Origin: Vacuolonema iberomarrocanum LEGE 07170
GTDB taxonomy: Bacteria; Cyanobacteriota; Cyanobacteriia; Elainellales; Elainellaceae
Direction: 5' to 3'
DNA: 64,000 bases
Assembly: GCA_015207365.1 (NCBI GenBank)
Contig: JADEXA010000010.1
Coordinates: 62,001 to 126,000, forward strand
Shown here: piece after piece, positions 61,589-64,000 of the stretch
Layout of the letters: every line of letters starts with the position of its first letter
How positions within the stretch are numbered: the first letter of the stretch is position 1
Translations under genes and position numbers: made by a program
Notes under the pieces: model-generated
Told to the model about the DNA's origin: nothing
Database searches by the model: none
What the model saw: the letters and a program-made list of their open reading frames with translations, nothing else

Positions 61589-63643
61589 CTAGGGTAACGG
61601 TGGGAGATTTGCGATCGCCAAAGCTGGATTTAGAATATCGAACCCACGGTCTATTTCACCCAATTCCATGAAGGCCATAGCAAGTCTTGACCAATCTTCT
61701 GCTTGTCGGCGCTCTGATGAATACATTCCAATAATCTCTAAGGCACGATCATATTGCCCGTCTAAGATGAGTTGACGGGTAATAGCCTGTAGAGATTGGC
61801 TTCGGCTAATATCATCAGAAATCTCTCGAATAAATTGGAGAGCTTGCTCATAGTTTCCTATTTCAACCGAGGCAAAGACAAATCCTTCAAAGGCTCGCGA
61901 TCGAGCTAACGAACCTTGAATGGTTTCAACCAATGATAAAGCTTGTTCTTCTTCACCTTTCTGAAATAGATCGGTCGCAATTCGTAATAGTGCCTCTTCT
62001 CGCTGAGATCGCAGTGTAATAGTGCTAGCAACCTGTAAAGCTTGTTCAGTTTGATTAGCATTGACCAAGTTCACAGATGCTAGAAATAGTATGCTCTGGC
62101 AAAAATATTCTCGCTGTCTAGAGTTAGAAATCAATTCAACAACTTGAGCAGCATGTTCATATTCTCCGACTCGCGATAGATGTATCATTAAAAACCCCAA
62201 CCCGTCAGCATTCAATTGTGCCGAACTCATGTGCTGAGCGATCGTGACAACGCGCTCATAGGCCCCTAAATCAATCAAGTGGTGTGCCATCCATTGAAGA
62301 CTGATGGCTCTAGTCCTTTCATCTTGAATAGTGAGAGCAAGCTCATATGCTCGGTTTGGATTCTGTTGATAACTATTTTCAACAAGTAAACCAAGCAGAT
62401 CATCCCTTTCAGGCTCGCTTTCAATGAATTCCAGCGCTAGATCAATCTGATCATTCTGAGCTAGCAGAGGGACAATTGTACGTCCTAATTGCACACGATT
62501 TTCATTGGCAACACGGTTCCATTCAAAAAGGCGATCAAATTGTTGGTATATTATAAGCTGAGTCGCAATTTCATCAGGTAGTGATCCAGCGCTCCAATGA
62601 TTAAGCTCAAATAAGTTATCAATTGCTATCTGACTAATTTGGTTCGCCCGTTCAATATTTCCAATTTCAAATAAGTGGTTTGAAATTGCAATAAGTATCT
62701 CAACTTTCGAACGTTCATATCGTCTGCCAAGCTCATATCGATTGTTAGGCTCAGACGCTATTGCTAAAGCGGACATTTGTGAAAGCGTTTCCAACGCTTC
62801 ATCAACCCACCCAAGGGTCGCCAGTGTCTCGGCTATGTAGGCTAATACACTCAGGTATTCCCTAGTATCATCTATGGATGCAGCCTGCTGTCGTGCTGAT
62901 TCAAAAGCAACTTGAGCCTCTTCTCTAAGTCCTGCATTAGCCAAAGCTTTTGCACTATTCATGAGAGCAGTGGCTTGGAAAGCGCTCGAATCAATGGTCT
63001 GTATTACGTCTTGTGCTCGTTCAAATTCTCCTGCTTCAGTCAGACCAGATACGATCTGCTGTCTCACCTGGTTTTGTAGTGCTGGATCATCGATGGTTTG
63101 AACAAGTTCCATCGTCAGATCATACTTCCTAGCCGAAATAAGGGTTGAAATCAGCCTATGAAGCTGTTGAGGGTAAAGGTTTATATGTTGCGTATCGATT
63201 TGAGTCATCACCTCCCATAATTGCTCATAGGCTTCCACATCAATCAGAGTGATTAGAACTGCAAAATACTCTTCGATATCCGTAATACTGCTCGCCAATT
63301 GCAAGGCAGCATCAAGCTGATTCGCCTCAACAAGCCCCCTAATGACAGAGGGTAAAAAATTAAGCGATCGCCATTCGTCTTCATCTAGATCTTCCACAGT
63401 TGGCTCAGACTCAGGAGGTGGTTCTGTGTCTTCAGATGTGGATGCGATTTGAGACGAAGGGGGACAAGAAATGATTGGGAATGACTCCTCTGTAGAGGAG
63501 ATCGAACTCGACAAGGCTGAATTTGTAATGAAAAATGGAGCGGAAAAAATTGCTGCCGCAAAGAACAGCTTAAACTTGATGCCTAACTGGAGATACATAC
63601 GCAGTGCAAAAATAGACAGAATAGAGCTTATGAATTTACGCAA
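61589..63643 (-). CDS. Exported TPR-like helical-repeat protein
   Basis: A 684-residue protein. It has an N-terminal hydrophobic segment (about residues 15-45), then a Ser/Pro/Glu linker with an acidic stretch. From about residue 95 to the end it is a string of helix-pair repeats of TPR/SEL1-like character (for example ALQLASSITDIEEYFAVLITLI, then AQDVIQTIDSSAFQATALMNSAKALANAG). These make a superhelical scaffold for protein binding. There is no catalytic domain. It is more AT-rich than its neighbours and has few HIP1 sites, which suggests a younger gene. Unknown function; I see no partner in the window. Confidence 0.8.
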   Translation of the reverse strand: MRKFISSILSIFALRMYLQLGIKFKLFFAAAIFSAPFFITNSALSSSISSTEESFPIISCPPSSQIASTSEDTEPPPESEPTVEDLDEDEWRSLNFLPSVIRGLVEANQLDAALQLASSITDIEEYFAVLITLIDVEAYEQLWEVMTQIDTQHINLYPQQLHRLISTLISARKYDLTMELVQTIDDPALQNQVRQQIVSGLTEAGEFERAQDVIQTIDSSAFQATALMNSAKALANAGLREEAQVAFESARQQAASIDDTREYLSVLAYIAETLATLGWVDEALETLSQMSALAIASEPNNRYELGRRYERSKVEILIAISNHLFEIGNIERANQISQIAIDNLFELNHWSAGSLPDEIATQLIIYQQFDRLFEWNRVANENRVQLGRTIVPLLAQNDQIDLALEFIESEPERDDLLGLLVENSYQQNPNRAYELALTIQDERTRAISLQWMAHHLIDLGAYERVVTIAQHMSSAQLNADGLGFLMIHLSRVGEYEHAAQVVELISNSRQREYFCQSILFLASVNLVNANQTEQALQVASTITLRSQREEALLRIATDLFQKGEEEQALSLVETIQGSLARSRAFEGFVFASVEIGNYEQALQFIREISDDISRSQSLQAITRQLILDGQYDRALEIIGMYSSERRQAEDWSRLAMAFMELGEIDRGFDILNPALAIANLPPLP

Positions 63644-63901
63644 TTAATCGGATTAGAGCACCTCAAATGGCTATCCCCTAACCATTGGAGCCAATATTCA
63701 GAAGGCTTTCGTCAGTCTGGAGCAATCGAGGTGTACAACGGATCTATTCTTGGATGCATCCGTTTTATACCTCACAGTCTAGCCCGATAGTTGGGGATGT
63801 GAGGATTAGAAAGGATGAAGTCTCAGCTTGTTTTGGACTGCAATTTGGACATGTTCTCCTAGCCGCGATTTGAGCCGCTAGAGTTTTATTGCAAACGCAC
63901 T
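63644..63901. other. Gap between helical-repeat gene and ABC gene end
   Basis: About 260 bases with no hairpin repeat or ORF of note. It must hold the promoter of the minus-strand gene at 61589-63643. Confidence 0.35.
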
Positions 63902-64000
63902 TTAATCCAGATTTCGCCCCGTGAGTTCCACAAAAATGTCCTCCAGATTGGAGGGGCGCACCATCATTCCAGCTTTGTTGGGTTGTTTCTCGAAGAAGGC
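63902..64000 (-). CDS. 3' end of an ABC transporter ATP-binding protein (partial)
   Basis: 33 codons, open at the window edge. The end LEDIFVELTGRNLD matches the C-terminus of ABC-2-type ATPases of the DrrA/CcmA class (usual pattern LEDVFLxLTGR). The Walker motifs lie outside the window. It is not the end of the ABC gene at 19376, which closes DVIRRVFEAGTV. Confidence 0.7.
   Translation of the reverse strand, partial: AFFEKQPNKAGMMVRPSNLEDIFVELTGRNLD

Noticed and set aside
1..64000. CRISPR arrays
   Set aside because: The repeats are single dispersed palindromes; no series of direct repeats with equal spacers was seen.
1..64000. tRNA and rRNA genes
   Set aside because: No cloverleaf with a GTTCRANNC T-loop in proper context and no rRNA sequence were noticed in either strand.

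Overview
The window is chromosomal DNA of a cyanobacterium. The gene content shows it: psaE (photosystem I), btpA (photosystem I biogenesis), a CpcT/CpeT-type bilin lyase, ndhB and a rimO-crhR type pair. The octamer GCGATCGC (HIP1) is scattered through nearly every core gene. I cannot name a genus from sequence alone. I see no rRNA, tRNA, CRISPR array or intact transposase gene.

Layout. 1-9.5 kb is core metabolism and replication (HAD phosphatase, ndhB, topA, cysK-like, acyltransferase, psaE). 9.5-12.1 kb is a repeat-bounded insertion carrying two tandem sulfotransferases. 12.1-20.4 kb returns to core genes (prfC, ruvB, a DUF3611/Tic21-like membrane protein, a CPBP protease, a SAM-hydroxide adenosyltransferase family protein, an ABC ATPase). 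20.4-25.6 kb is an accessory island: a Uma2 nuclease, a duplicated 3' end of the ABC gene, an AT-rich three-gene module ending in a PD-(D/E)XK nuclease-like protein, a duplicated 5' end of the gamma-glutamyltransferase gene, and a pentapeptide-repeat membrane protein, followed by the intact gamma-glutamyltransferase. 27-48 kb is mostly core (adenylate/guanylate cyclase, ferritin, btpA, rimO-crhR, an exonuclease, aroH, sppA, EamA exporter, ArsR regulator, sbcC, redoxin, AzlCD, M28 peptidase).

48.4-60.6 kb is a stress or xenobiotic-type cluster headed by an ECF42-type sigma factor with a TPR-like tail. It holds three DGPF/YCII proteins, DUF899, two VOC proteins, DUF1579, a cupin, an arylamine N-acetyltransferase, AraC and LysR regulators and a dienelactone hydrolase. 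Three near-identical promoter-like sites (TGTCGATTT, then CGACTA with a 17-base spacer) occur here. Two stand upstream of DGPF genes; the third overlaps the end of another DGPF gene and faces no gene on its strand. 60.9-64 kb has the bilin lyase, a large helical-repeat secreted protein and the end of another ABC ATPase.

About twenty long hairpin repeats of several families lie in the intergenic gaps. Within a family the two arms of the hairpin change together, so pairing is kept although sequence differs. Some repeats are nested in or abut each other, and two supply the last codons and stop of a gene.

The best candidate for an undescribed system is the module at 21.9-23.9 kb. Its flanks look like a segment from a relative that carried the ABC gene, the module and the gamma-glutamyltransferase gene in one row.
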